Below are positions 1 to 8,046 of a DNA stretch of 11,749 bases, piece after piece (the first letter of the stretch is position 1; each line of letters opens with the position of its first letter). This DNA comes from Chitinophagaceae bacterium (lineage in GTDB: Bacteria > Bacteroidota > Bacteroidia > Chitinophagales > Chitinophagaceae). The stretch spans positions 1 through 11,749 of the forward strand of contig JACFNM010000066.1 of the NCBI GenBank assembly GCA_019454915.1, written 5' to 3'. A program made the position numbers and the translations under genes. Under the pieces are notes generated by a model. It made no database searches. It saw only the letters and a program-made list of their open reading frames with translations, and was not told the DNA's origin.

Positions 1-1
1 A

Positions 2-1528
2 AGCATCGTTATGGAACCTGTTCCCTTGAATCCCGGGGAAGAAAAAGAATTACTAATCACCATCAACCGGTTCAACACAAGGTTACCGCTGACGAACTCA
101 ACAATCGAAGATGCTAAAAGGGAAAAACAAAGGGCGATTCATTGGTGGCAAAATAACGGCCCCCTGTCAACTCCATACATTCAGCTACCCGACAGCGGCG
201 TTCAGAGTATGGTTGAATCCTGTATCCGGAACGTTTTTCAGGCCAGAGATATTCGTGGAGGGCTTCCTTCCTTCAACGTGGGGCCCACCGTTTACCGCGG
301 CTTGTGGATTGCCGATGGCACATTCATTCTTGAGATGGCCACTATGCTTAATCATATCAAAGAAGTGAGAAGCACTATTGATTACCTGGCCGGTTTTCAG
401 TTACCAGAAGGAGGCTTTGATATGCTTGGTAAATTTCATAAGGAGAATGGTCTGGTCATATATATGATAATCCGGCATGCCATGCTTACGCAGGATAAGG
501 CATGGCTTAATGCACATTGGGACATTATCAAAGGTTGCATCCGCTACATCTCAAAACTGAGGCGGGAGACATTTACAGAACCCAACGCTCCTTATTACGG
601 TTTATTACCACCTGGAGCAGTAGATGGCGGCATTGGTGGCGTAGTAAACGATTACTCCAATACGGAATGGTGTCTGAGCGGCATGAAGTGGGCAATCAAA
701 TCAGCCGGCTGGCTGGGAAAGCAGGATGACGCGCGGGAATGGGAAAAAGAATATCGTGATTTTTTGCAGTCCTTTATCCGGTCTGCACGGAAGGATCTTC
801 GACTGGATGATGCCGGCAATACTTATCTGCCTGTAATGATACACAATGAAAAAGAATTCCCTCCCCAAAAAGGCCAATGGGCATTTTGTCAATCTGTTTA
901 TCCGGGACTGCTCTTTGATGAAACACCGGAACTTCGAAAAATGGCGGAAGGTACCATCAACATGCTGCGTGCACACAGACAGGAAGGACTTGTATTCAAC
1001 ACGGGATGGATGGATCAGGGACTCTGGAATTATTTCAGCTCTTTCTATGGCCATGCTCTCCAGTGGATCGGAAAAGGAGATGAAATTCCACAATTATTAT
1101 ATGATTTTGCCAATCATTCCGCGCCAACGATGGTATGGCGGGAAGAGCAAAAACCTCAGGGCATGGGTAATCAGGAAGTGGGTGACATGCCCCATAATTG
1201 GGCAAGCGCCGAATTTATTCGCATGGTCGTTCACCTGATAGCATTGGATAGAAATGATGAGCTGCATTTATTTGAAGGATTACCCCGCCAATGGCTATAT
1301 CCCGGAAGTAAAACCCGGCTTTCCGGAATTCTCGCTCCTTTCGGACCTGTTAACTTAGAACTCACAGTAAATAAGAATGATAAATTGGCTAACTTAAATC
1401 TGGAATTTGCGGATGATCAGCATTTGCCTTCGGCAATAGTAATCCATAACGGGCATAAGAAAAGTCAGGAATCCAAAATAGCGAAACCAAAACAGAAAAT
1501 CCAAATGGTGCTATCGTTGGATAACTGA
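2..1528 (+). CDS. Six-hairpin (alpha/alpha-toroid) glycosidase, 5'-truncated
   Basis: This is the C-terminal part of a large glycoside hydrolase. The reading frame is open to the window edge: codons before the ATG at 11 are in frame, and the first 20 or so residues (ending in a PGEEKELLITI-like strand) look like the end of a beta-sandwich domain rather than a start, so the true N-terminus lies outside. Numbering from the ATG at 11, residues about 60-410 read as the helical hairpins of an alpha/alpha toroid. Visible landmarks are RGLWIADG (96-103), a substrate-cleft type motif, and W-A-S-A-E (397-401); the latter resembles W-T-S-A-E in the other six-hairpin enzyme of this window. Residues about 415-505 form a C-terminal beta domain. 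The superfamily hydrolyses glycosidic bonds, usually by inversion. Substrate, GH family number and export signal cannot be read from the visible part. It lies 315 bases before a GH2 gene on the same strand and probably shares its substrate pathway. Confidence 0.8.
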   Translation, partial: SIVMEPVPLNPGEEKELLITINRFNTRLPLTNSTIEDAKREKQRAIHWWQNNGPLSTPYIQLPDSGVQSMVESCIRNVFQARDIRGGLPSFNVGPTVYRGLWIADGTFILEMATMLNHIKEVRSTIDYLAGFQLPEGGFDMLGKFHKENGLVIYMIIRHAMLTQDKAWLNAHWDIIKGCIRYISKLRRETFTEPNAPYYGLLPPGAVDGGIGGVVNDYSNTEWCLSGMKWAIKSAGWLGKQDDAREWEKEYRDFLQSFIRSARKDLRLDDAGNTYLPVMIHNEKEFPPQKGQWAFCQSVYPGLLFDETPELRKMAEGTINMLRAHRQEGLVFNTGWMDQGLWNYFSSFYGHALQWIGKGDEIPQLLYDFANHSAPTMVWREEQKPQGMGNQEVGDMPHNWASAEFIRMVVHLIALDRNDELHLFEGLPRQWLYPGSKTRLSGILAPFGPVNLELTVNKNDKLANLNLEFADDQHLPSAIVIHNGHKKSQESKIAKPKQKIQMVLSLDN

Positions 1529-1843
1529 ATGGCACCTAAATCCAATAGTCCGATTATATTAAACCGGATTTTACAGGCACGAATGGAAAATAACCAGACA
1601 GGAAGGCTATCTGTGATACTCCAATAAAACCGGGTTAAGCCGCTATCAATTCAGTGTTATACAGGAATATTACAAATGAAATTGGAATCATCATGAACTA
1701 ATATGTAAAAGCAAAAAAAATCTTAGCATGAACATTAACAAAACCGGATTAAAGGAAACGCCATTCACATCTGATGACTCACTTAGCACCAGTTTTGAAG
1801 GTAATCACAAGACACTATTTAATCGCTGAAAAAAATCTTCATC
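1529..1843 (+). other. Intergenic region with three AAACCGG(A/G)TT decamers
   Basis: This 315-base gap has no convincing gene. It holds an exact decamer AAACCGGATT at 1561-1570 and 1741-1750 and a one-mismatch copy AAACCGGGTT at 1627-1636. The decamer is close to palindromic (its complement reads AATCCGGTTT), so it could be a protein-binding site, but chance is not excluded. A 33-codon ORF at 1728-1829 has no ribosome binding site or recognisable product. A promoter candidate sits at the right end. Confidence 0.4.
1794..1823 (+). promoter_or_regulatory. Possible Bacteroidota-type promoter before the GH2 gene
   Basis: TTTG at 1794-1797 is followed after 18 bases by TATTTAAT at 1816-1823, about 20 bases before the GH2 start. 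The Bacteroidota consensus is TTTG, about 19 bases, TAnnTTTG. The -33 element fits; the -7 element matches only partly and the spacer is one base short. If real, the GH2 gene can be transcribed separately from the upstream glycosidase with a very short leader. Confidence 0.3.
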
Positions 1844-4021
1844 ATGATTTATAGTTTTTTACAGATCATCCGGAAATCAGTTGGCAGTTCTTTCAGGATT
1901 TACGCAATTCTTTCTGTTGTCCCTTTATTGTACACAGGCGCTTTTGGGCAATCAGTAAAAAGAACAGTAATCCCGTTAAACGGTTCCTGGGAAATCGCTC
2001 AGGGCACCATGGCTGCAATACCTCACGCGGATAGTTTCAGTCACCGTATTGAAGTGCCGGGATTAGTGAATCTGGCTATCCCTGCTTTTGAAAATGTAGC
2101 ACCCAAAGTATTAGACCGGCGAAGTAAAATAGCCACTTCTGATCCATTGCGGGAAGCATTTTGGTACAAAAGAAAATTCACTATAGAAAATATCGGCTTT
2201 TCAACAGCCTTACTGAAAATTTCAAAAGCAAAATATGGTACAAAAGTATTCTTAAACGGAAAAGAGATAGGTGAACATCTTCCCAATTTTACCCCAGGCT
2301 ATTTTGACGTTGGAAAAGCATTAAAACAGGGAGTAAACGAACTAATAGTGAGAGTAGGCGCCAGCCGGGCAGCTGTACCAAGATCGGTCCCTGATGGGTT
2401 TGATTTTGAGAAAGAAAGATATATCCCCGGTATTTATGATGATGTCCATTTAATATTAGCAGGAGACTCCTACATCCAAAACATCCAGGCAGCTCCCGAT
2501 ATTATTCGTAAGGAAGTTCTGGCACAGGTTATGATTCAGTCGTCCGAAAAAAAGACCATCCCCGTTAGCTTTCAGATAAAAGAATCCGGAACCGGCAAAA
2601 TAGCCGGTCAGCTTGCACAAAACATCGAGTTATCAGCCAACAAAGACAACACGGTTAATATCAGGATTCCCATTGAAAATTGCCGGCTCTGGTCGCCTGA
2701 AGATCCGTTCCTGTATCAATTAACTGTTCAAACTGGAACTGATGAAAAAACCATTGAATTCGGCATGCGGGAATTTCATTTCGACCAGCTTACACAAGTG
2801 CCGATGTTGAATGGCAAACCTTATTTCTTAAGAGGGAGTAATATTACTATATATCGCTTTTTTGAAGATCCGCTTTGCAAAAATTTACCGTGGGATACTA
2901 CCTGGGTTCGTCAATTATTCCGAAGTTTTAAGCAGTTCCATTGGAACAGCCTGCGGTTTTGTATAGGTTTACCACCAGCCTTCTGGTACCAGGTTGCAGA
3001 TGAAGAAGGATTCTTAATTCAGGATGAGTTTCCCATTTGGTATGGAGGCAAAGGATGGAATGTTTGGCCGGACGAGTTAAAACGTGACCAACTCGCCCTG
3101 GAGTTTTCCGAATGGCTACATGAAAACCAAAATCACCCGTCCGTTGTAATCTGGGATGCAAGTAACGAAAACGTAAGTCATAATGGTTTAACCGATGAAG
3201 TAGGTGATGCTGCCTGGCAGGTACGTTATCAGGACTTATCCAACCGTCCGTGGGACAACAGCTATGGTTTAAGACGAGCCCCCGGCGACGTTTATGAATC
3301 GCATCCCTATCATTTTATTCGTTCCGATTTTACACTGAAAGATATCGCCAATAGTTCTGCAATACCCAAAGGGAATCCGGATGAAAATCTACAAAATTTC
3401 CCCGTCATTATCAATGAATACGGCTGGTTATGGCTAAACCGCGATGGAACGCCCACCACACTTACACAAGCAGTGTATGAAAACCTGCTGGGGCCCACAT
3501 CTACCACTGAACAGCGATGGCACTTGTATGCTACCTACATGGCGGCAGAAACAGAATTCTGGCGATGTCACCGAAATGCTGCCGGCGTTCTGATCTTTAC
3601 CGCTCTGGGTTATTCAAGACCCGACGGGCAAACCAGTGATTTCTTCACAGATATCCGAAACTTAAAATACCATCCGGAGGTCTTGAAATACTTTCCCGAT
3701 GCTTTCTCGCCTGTAGGTATTATGCTGGACGAATGGGGGCAAGAGATAAAAACCAATACGAACCATTCGTTCAGGGTGATCGCTGTTAATGATCTTTATT
3801 CAGAATGGAAAGGAACAGTCAGCATCAAAATATTTAAAGATGATAAGCTAATAACTGAAAAATCAGCCACAATAGCAATTCCCGGTTATGGGAAGAAGAA
3901 CCTTATCATCAATTGCCGTACACCGGCTAATAGCGGAAAATATAATATTGAAGCTGTGCTGACAAGAAAAGGCGATAAGCCGGTAAGGAGTCTTAGAGAA
4001 GATATACGTTTTTCAGATTAA
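1844..4021 (+). CDS. Exported GH2-family beta-glycosidase
   Basis: This 725-residue protein is a retaining beta-glycosidase of the GH2 type (beta-galactosidase/glucuronidase/mannosidase clan), probably periplasmic. Residues 1-35 are a long signal peptide: basic n-region with R10, K11 and R18, hydrophobic core 19-31, likely cleavage after A-F-G. Residues about 40-205 are the N-terminal jelly-roll sugar-binding domain (WYKRKF, then VFLNGKEIGEH). About 205-315 is the Ig-like domain, and about 316-640 the TIM barrel, opening with FLRGSN (328-333). The acid/base is E442 in S-N-E-N, after VIWDA, and the nucleophile is E525 in I-I-N-E-Y-G; both fit GH2, so the enzyme is probably active. The last 85 residues form a beta-sandwich. 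The length is near the short GH2 class and well below LacZ. Substrate is unresolved. It sits between two six-hairpin glycosidases, suggesting joint attack on one glycan or glycoside. The ATG at 1844 is chosen because it gives the signal peptide; no strong Shine-Dalgarno site is seen. Confidence 0.88.
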   Translation: MIYSFLQIIRKSVGSSFRIYAILSVVPLLYTGAFGQSVKRTVIPLNGSWEIAQGTMAAIPHADSFSHRIEVPGLVNLAIPAFENVAPKVLDRRSKIATSDPLREAFWYKRKFTIENIGFSTALLKISKAKYGTKVFLNGKEIGEHLPNFTPGYFDVGKALKQGVNELIVRVGASRAAVPRSVPDGFDFEKERYIPGIYDDVHLILAGDSYIQNIQAAPDIIRKEVLAQVMIQSSEKKTIPVSFQIKESGTGKIAGQLAQNIELSANKDNTVNIRIPIENCRLWSPEDPFLYQLTVQTGTDEKTIEFGMREFHFDQLTQVPMLNGKPYFLRGSNITIYRFFEDPLCKNLPWDTTWVRQLFRSFKQFHWNSLRFCIGLPPAFWYQVADEEGFLIQDEFPIWYGGKGWNVWPDELKRDQLALEFSEWLHENQNHPSVVIWDASNENVSHNGLTDEVGDAAWQVRYQDLSNRPWDNSYGLRRAPGDVYESHPYHFIRSDFTLKDIANSSAIPKGNPDENLQNFPVIINEYGWLWLNRDGTPTTLTQAVYENLLGPTSTTEQRWHLYATYMAAETEFWRCHRNAAGVLIFTALGYSRPDGQTSDFFTDIRNLKYHPEVLKYFPDAFSPVGIMLDEWGQEIKTNTNHSFRVIAVNDLYSEWKGTVSIKIFKDDKLITEKSATIAIPGYGKKNLIINCRTPANSGKYNIEAVLTRKGDKPVRSLREDIRFSD

Positions 4022-4111
4022 ATGAAGAATCTGACTGTGTATATACAGGCCCATTTTGATTCATTTATTCATGAGCCACAACACACTAACCTGATGTATT
4101 AATTTTATCGG

Positions 4112-6268
4112 ATGATTAAAATATATATTTCTTTTCTGCTACTGTTTTTGTCCGGCATACTTTTCGCCCAGCAGAATCTAACCGACCAGAGTTATTTTTA
4201 TGGCCGGAAATATTTTGTACTACGAAGCGGCCGGGCAAAAATAATTGTCCAATCCGATAAGGCAAATATAGGTCCGGCGTTTACCTATTTGCTTTACGAT
4301 GCGCAGAATTCAGCACAGATAGACAGAAAAGAAAAGGCGTTTAACTATGTCTCGCAAGAAGGCTTTTCATCATCTGCACTCAAAGTCATTATGAAAAACT
4401 ACCCTTTTACGGCTTTGGGAAATAATACCGAAGCTCAATGGATAACTTATGAAGGTATTCCTTCCGTACAGGGCACGTGGTGGGCAGGAGGTATAAAAGT
4501 GAATGAAATCATCACACCTATTTTTGAAAAAGAATTATTCAGAAGAAGAGTCATCCTATCCTCCGTTGACCTGGTTGCTTCTGAAAATATTCATCTTCAA
4601 TTGTCACTCCCCACTCCTGCACAACTCGTGAAGGACGATATCATGATCACCCAACATAAAAGATCACTGATTGCTTTATTCACCAGGGAAGACAATCCAT
4701 TTCAAACAATCCATTCACGGGAACATTTGGAAATTGGCCCTATAACATTAGATCCCGGAGAACAAAAAACCATAGATACCTATCTGTATCTCGATCTGCA
4801 TGCCACGAATGAAGACGAATCTTACAGGAACGCCTTAGCCCTTGGAAATAGCAGGCCGCAGCAAATGGAAGCATCAGTGCAGGTATGGACAAATTCCAAT
4901 ACTATCCGGACAGACGACACGCTAATCATGAATTTATTTGATGCCTGCCGGTTTGCATTGCCTGGTTTTGTGTCCGCGGATGGACAGACCGCAGCCGGTG
5001 TTTTTGAGTATGGTGCACAATGGGTCAGAGATGCATCCAATACTGTTCGGGGAGTGGTAAGCATCGGTCAATTTGAATTAGCGAGAGCAATGCTCAGCTA
5101 TATGCTCAAAAATATGATTACCGAAGAAGGAACTACCATGATTTCCGGAGGATTCGACAAACCCGATATGGAACAGTTTGACCAGATGGGAGAATTTATG
5201 CATGCGATGAAATATTATGTGGACTGGACAGGAGATGTCTCTTTGCTGGAAGAGAACAAAAAAAAGATATTAACCATGATATCGCGCCCGCTACACTCCA
5301 CATTTTTAGATTCGACCGGTATGGTGCACAACCGCAGAGAATTTTGGGAACGGCACTTTGAAGACGCGTATGAATTAGCCTATCAAACCTGGGTCATTCA
5401 GGGGTTACGCGATGCCATTGATCTGGCAAAATATATGAACGCGACCGACAAGGTAGCCGAATGGCGAACCATCGCTGACCGGATGCAAAACGCAATGCTA
5501 AATCATCCTACTATGAAGCTGGTTCATGAAGGTCACCTGATCAAGCGAAGAAATATTACAGGAAAAATAGCGGATACACTAATAAATAAAAACGGAATAC
5601 CGGGAGTAGCGGGATCTCCAGCCGTCGTAGAACAGGTAATACGGCTGATGCCGGATGCAACGCTGGCGCTGCCGATATTTCTACGCATCATCGATCCAAA
5701 TAGTCAGTTAGCCAAAAACACATTACTTGAGTTGGAAAAATTATGGAACAGACGTTGGACATTTGGAGGATATGATCGTTATAATACCAGCTCTCAGGGA
5801 GACCAGCCTGGGCCCTGGACCTTTGCCACCACGTTCATTATGCAGGCTCAACATGCCGCAGGTACATTCGACAAAAGCAGAAATTCATTAAACTGGTTAT
5901 ATACACAAGAAGGCGGGAGCACCGGAGCCTGGCACGAGGAAATTCCAATCATTGAAACACATCGAAGCGGGTTACTGCCCTGGACCTCCGCTGAAATTTC
6001 CTATTTCATCGTCCACGATATTCTGGGCTTTCAGTTCAAAGGCGAACAACTATTTGTCAAACCTGCTCTTTACGAACAAACCGCTTCCGTCAAGGCCAAA
6101 CTCAGATACCGTAAGGGATGGATTGATTTAACAATTACAGGCACGGGTAAAACATTGCAAGCTGTAGTAAACGGTGCAAAGATCAAGCCTGAAAAAGACG
6201 GATCTATTAGAATTCCGGGAGATTTTACTTCCGGAAATATCAGCGTACAGTGCGGGCGTTACAGATAA
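4112..6268 (+). CDS. Exported six-hairpin glycosidase with GH15-like motifs
   Basis: This 718-residue protein has a clear signal peptide (residues 1-19, cleavage at L-F-A before QQ). Residues about 25-240 are an all-beta N-terminal domain, about 265-640 an alpha/alpha toroid, and about 640-718 a small beta domain. The toroid carries W-V-R-D-A-S (304-309), which matches the substrate-pocket W-x-R-D-A motif of GH15-like enzymes; E-F-W-E (410-413), placed like the general-acid segment of GH15; W-H-E-E (607-610), a candidate base region; and W-T-S-A-E (624-628). These assignments rest on motif similarity, not alignment. Family knowledge predicts an inverting exo-acting glycosidase in the periplasm, but the substrate need not be an alpha-glucan. 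It starts 90 bases after the GH2 stop codon on the same strand, consistent with co-transcription. The ATG at 4112 directly precedes the signal peptide. It could also belong to an unclassified six-hairpin family. Confidence 0.82.
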   Translation: MIKIYISFLLLFLSGILFAQQNLTDQSYFYGRKYFVLRSGRAKIIVQSDKANIGPAFTYLLYDAQNSAQIDRKEKAFNYVSQEGFSSSALKVIMKNYPFTALGNNTEAQWITYEGIPSVQGTWWAGGIKVNEIITPIFEKELFRRRVILSSVDLVASENIHLQLSLPTPAQLVKDDIMITQHKRSLIALFTREDNPFQTIHSREHLEIGPITLDPGEQKTIDTYLYLDLHATNEDESYRNALALGNSRPQQMEASVQVWTNSNTIRTDDTLIMNLFDACRFALPGFVSADGQTAAGVFEYGAQWVRDASNTVRGVVSIGQFELARAMLSYMLKNMITEEGTTMISGGFDKPDMEQFDQMGEFMHAMKYYVDWTGDVSLLEENKKKILTMISRPLHSTFLDSTGMVHNRREFWERHFEDAYELAYQTWVIQGLRDAIDLAKYMNATDKVAEWRTIADRMQNAMLNHPTMKLVHEGHLIKRRNITGKIADTLINKNGIPGVAGSPAVVEQVIRLMPDATLALPIFLRIIDPNSQLAKNTLLELEKLWNRRWTFGGYDRYNTSSQGDQPGPWTFATTFIMQAQHAAGTFDKSRNSLNWLYTQEGGSTGAWHEEIPIIETHRSGLLPWTSAEISYFIVHDILGFQFKGEQLFVKPALYEQTASVKAKLRYRKGWIDLTITGTGKTLQAVVNGAKIKPEKDGSIRIPGDFTSGNISVQCGRYR

Positions 6269-6428
6269 TCATTTATGTCAGAACCAAAGGAAATCTATTG
6301 AAAACACTCCACATATGGCTAATCAAAAGCGCAGAATCAGACGATAAGCAAGGTATCTGCCATGAACATTATGATCATAATTGGCATTGTTCCTGACCGA
6401 TATCATACAGGCAACGATTCTAAAGGCA

Positions 6429-6436
6429 TAATTTTG
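6429..6436 (+). promoter_or_regulatory. Perfect TAnnTTTG -7 box before the CBS gene
   Basis: TAATTTTG at 6429-6436 matches the Bacteroidota -7 consensus at every defined position and lies 24 bases upstream of the CBS-pair start codon. No TTTG is present at the expected 19-20 base distance upstream, so only half of the promoter is supported. It suggests that the CBS gene has its own transcript rather than being the tail of the glycosidase run. Confidence 0.4.
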
Positions 6437-6460
6437 AACCTCAACCTAAAATGAGATGTT

Positions 6461-6877
6461 ATGAAAAAGAACGAACCGGTATCCCATATTATGACAAAGG
6501 AAGTGATCAGCGTGGATGAAAGTCACAAATTAGAGGAAGTAGTCAGGATTTTTAAGAAGAAAAACATCAGGCACCTGCCTGTTAAGAATGGTAATAAAAT
6601 AACCGGAATGATCAGTCGAAACGACATTAATAGATTGACTTTCGGAGCGATTTTTGACAACCAGGAGCAAATTGACGACGCTATTTTGGATATGTTAACC
6701 ATTCCGCAGGTAATGACTGCAAATGTGCGTTCCGTGACCAGCAACACATCGATAAAAGAAGTAGCGGAAATTTTTAGCAGCGCTGAATATCATTCTCTTC
6801 CGGTAGTGGATGATGGTGAGCTTAAAGGAATTGTCACCACAACAGATGTGATTAAATATATGCTGGACCAATTTTAG
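6461..6877 (+). CDS. Stand-alone CBS-domain pair (Bateman module) protein
   Basis: The 138-residue protein consists of two CBS domains and nothing else: residues about 7-60 (opening I-M-T-K-E-V) and about 82-138 (opening V-M-T-A-N-V). Each has the usual hydrophobic HLPV / SLPV strand and a (S/T)-x-x-D motif (S52-R-N-D55; T126-T-T-D129), which in this family contacts the ribose of adenine nucleotides. The cytosolic dimer probably senses AMP, ATP or a related ligand and acts by binding a partner. There is no signal peptide, membrane segment, DNA-binding domain or enzyme fused to it, so the partner is unknown. It lies 192 bases after the glycosidase gene and 157 before the DUF1080 gene; whether it serves sugar metabolism is not shown. 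Family assignment is firm, role is not. Confidence 0.9.
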   Translation: MKKNEPVSHIMTKEVISVDESHKLEEVVRIFKKKNIRHLPVKNGNKITGMISRNDINRLTFGAIFDNQEQIDDAILDMLTIPQVMTANVRSVTSNTSIKEVAEIFSSAEYHSLPVVDDGELKGIVTTTDVIKYMLDQF

Positions 6878-6974
6878 TTTTAAAAAAAGTCCGCATAATT
6901 TTCACTGATTGGTAATACTTTTTATTCATATAAACTTAACTTTAGCCTCTTGTAATGGTAATAAAAGGCGTGGG

Positions 6975-7006
6975 TTTGTGCTTGAATGACTGACCCGCTA
7001 CTTAAG
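6975..7006 (+). promoter_or_regulatory. Possible promoter before the DUF1080 gene
   Basis: TTTG at 6975-6978 is followed after 20 bases by TACTTAAG at 6999-7006, with the start codon 28 bases downstream. Spacing fits the Bacteroidota promoter; the -7 element matches TAnnTTTG at four of six defined positions. A competing TAACTTTA at 6937-6944 has a better -7 box but no TTTG at the right distance. Confidence 0.3.
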
Positions 7007-7034
7007 GCTAATTCATTTTAAGTACAATAGATTC

Positions 7035-7856
7035 ATGAAAAAGGCAGTGTTAAAGTTTCTCTCATTCATGCTTTTAACAGCATGTGTCTTCGTTCTTTCC
7101 ATCAATTCCATCTTTGCCCGTAATAGCATTACCAGGGATTCGCATCAACCGGCTAATTTCAGGTTCGATGTATTAAACGGCTATTCTGTTGTTTTTCAGG
7201 ATACGACCAAAAAGCAGAATAGACATTGGGAAATCCTTTTTGACGGAACCGGTGATCCGGATGAAAAATGGCGGGGGTTAAATTCCGACAGTTTCCCTTC
7301 AGATATCTGGGCTGTGGAGAACGGGTTGCTGTTCATTAAAGACCACAAGGCTGGAGGAGATATCATAACCCGGGAAAAATATAGTGACTTCGTTTTAACC
7401 TTCGATTTCAAATTAACTTACGGCGCCAACAGTGGTATCAAGTACTTCGTAAATTATGTAAAGAATTACCATTTTAATACCATGGCCTGGAATGGTCCGG
7501 AATATCAGATTATTGACGATTATAATCATGAAGCCATCAAAGGCCGGTTAGATGACCCATCTTCAACCGCTGCGATGTATTTGATATACAGTCCTAAAAA
7601 TAAGAAGTTAAAACCTGCGGGTGAATGGAATGAAGGGAAAATCGTAGCAAAGGGTAATCATGTTGAACACTGGCTGAACGGCGTAAAAGTGTTGAGTGCG
7701 GAGAGAGGCAGCAAGGATTATCGCGATCGGATAGCATTGACCAAATTCAATCACTACCAGAACTACGGCGAAGAAAAATCAGGTCACATCATGCTTACCG
7801 ATCATGATGGAGATAAAGTATTTTATAGAAATATCAAAATTATGCGGACGAATTAG
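7035..7856 (+). CDS. Exported DUF1080 (3-keto-disaccharide hydrolase/lyase family) protein
   Basis: The 273-residue protein has an N-terminal export signal and one DUF1080 domain (concanavalin-like jelly roll, Pfam 3keto-disac_hyd), about residues 64-272. Family hallmarks are visible: WEILFDGT near 65, AVENGLL followed by GGDIIT, NSGIKYF in the middle, VEHWLNGVKVL, and a final GHIMLTDHDGDKVFYRNI, close to the usual G-x-I-x-L-Q-D-H-G...F-R-N-I ending. Characterised relatives hydrolyse 3-keto-disaccharides or act as 3-keto-glucoside 1,2-lyases, cleaving sugars already oxidised at C3. The oxidoreductase that would make the 3-keto substrate is not in this window. The signal is ambiguous: cleavage after I-F-A (28) gives a soluble periplasmic protein, while L-T-A-C (14-17) resembles a lipobox. 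An extra segment of about 35 residues (29-63) precedes the domain. Activity is inferred from family only. Confidence 0.87.
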   Translation: MKKAVLKFLSFMLLTACVFVLSINSIFARNSITRDSHQPANFRFDVLNGYSVVFQDTTKKQNRHWEILFDGTGDPDEKWRGLNSDSFPSDIWAVENGLLFIKDHKAGGDIITREKYSDFVLTFDFKLTYGANSGIKYFVNYVKNYHFNTMAWNGPEYQIIDDYNHEAIKGRLDDPSSTAAMYLIYSPKNKKLKPAGEWNEGKIVAKGNHVEHWLNGVKVLSAERGSKDYRDRIALTKFNHYQNYGEEKSGHIMLTDHDGDKVFYRNIKIMRTN

Positions 7857-8017
7857 CATCAGCCTTTTTCAAAAACCGACGTTTTAAATTCATTGCCCAT
7901 CTTTTGCCGAAAGGGATTGGCATCCATTTGCTGTGATTATAGTCAGATAGCTGACTTTTTCACGTTAATTTTTAGCCAAATAGATATAGGCATCAGTTTC
8001 CCGGATTATATTCGTAC

Positions 8018-8038
8018 TGAAGTACCAAAACTACTTCA
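8018..8038 (+). promoter_or_regulatory. Perfect inverted repeat just before the 143-aa gene
   Basis: TGAAGTA at 8018-8024 and TACTTCA at 8032-8038 are exact reverse complements separated by seven bases, ending eight bases before the ATG at 8047. In RNA this would be a 7-bp hairpin beside the ribosome-loading region; in DNA it could be an operator. No terminator-like T-run follows it. Confidence 0.4.
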
Positions 8039-8046
8039 AACAAGCT

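Noticed and set aside
701..1093. 130-codon minus-strand ORF, and a 130-codon plus-strand ORF at 846-1238
   Set aside because: Both lie wholly inside the six-hairpin glycosidase frame, which has clear domain motifs; they are shadows.
1728..1829. 33-codon ORF in the gap before the GH2 gene, possible leader peptide
   Set aside because: No ribosome binding site, no codon run or attenuator-like structure, and it would overlap the promoter candidate at 1794-1823.
7966..7973. TAATTTTT as a -7 box before the 143-aa gene
   Set aside because: One mismatch to TAnnTTTG, no TTTG at the expected distance, and 73 bases from the start codon; too weak in A/T-rich DNA.
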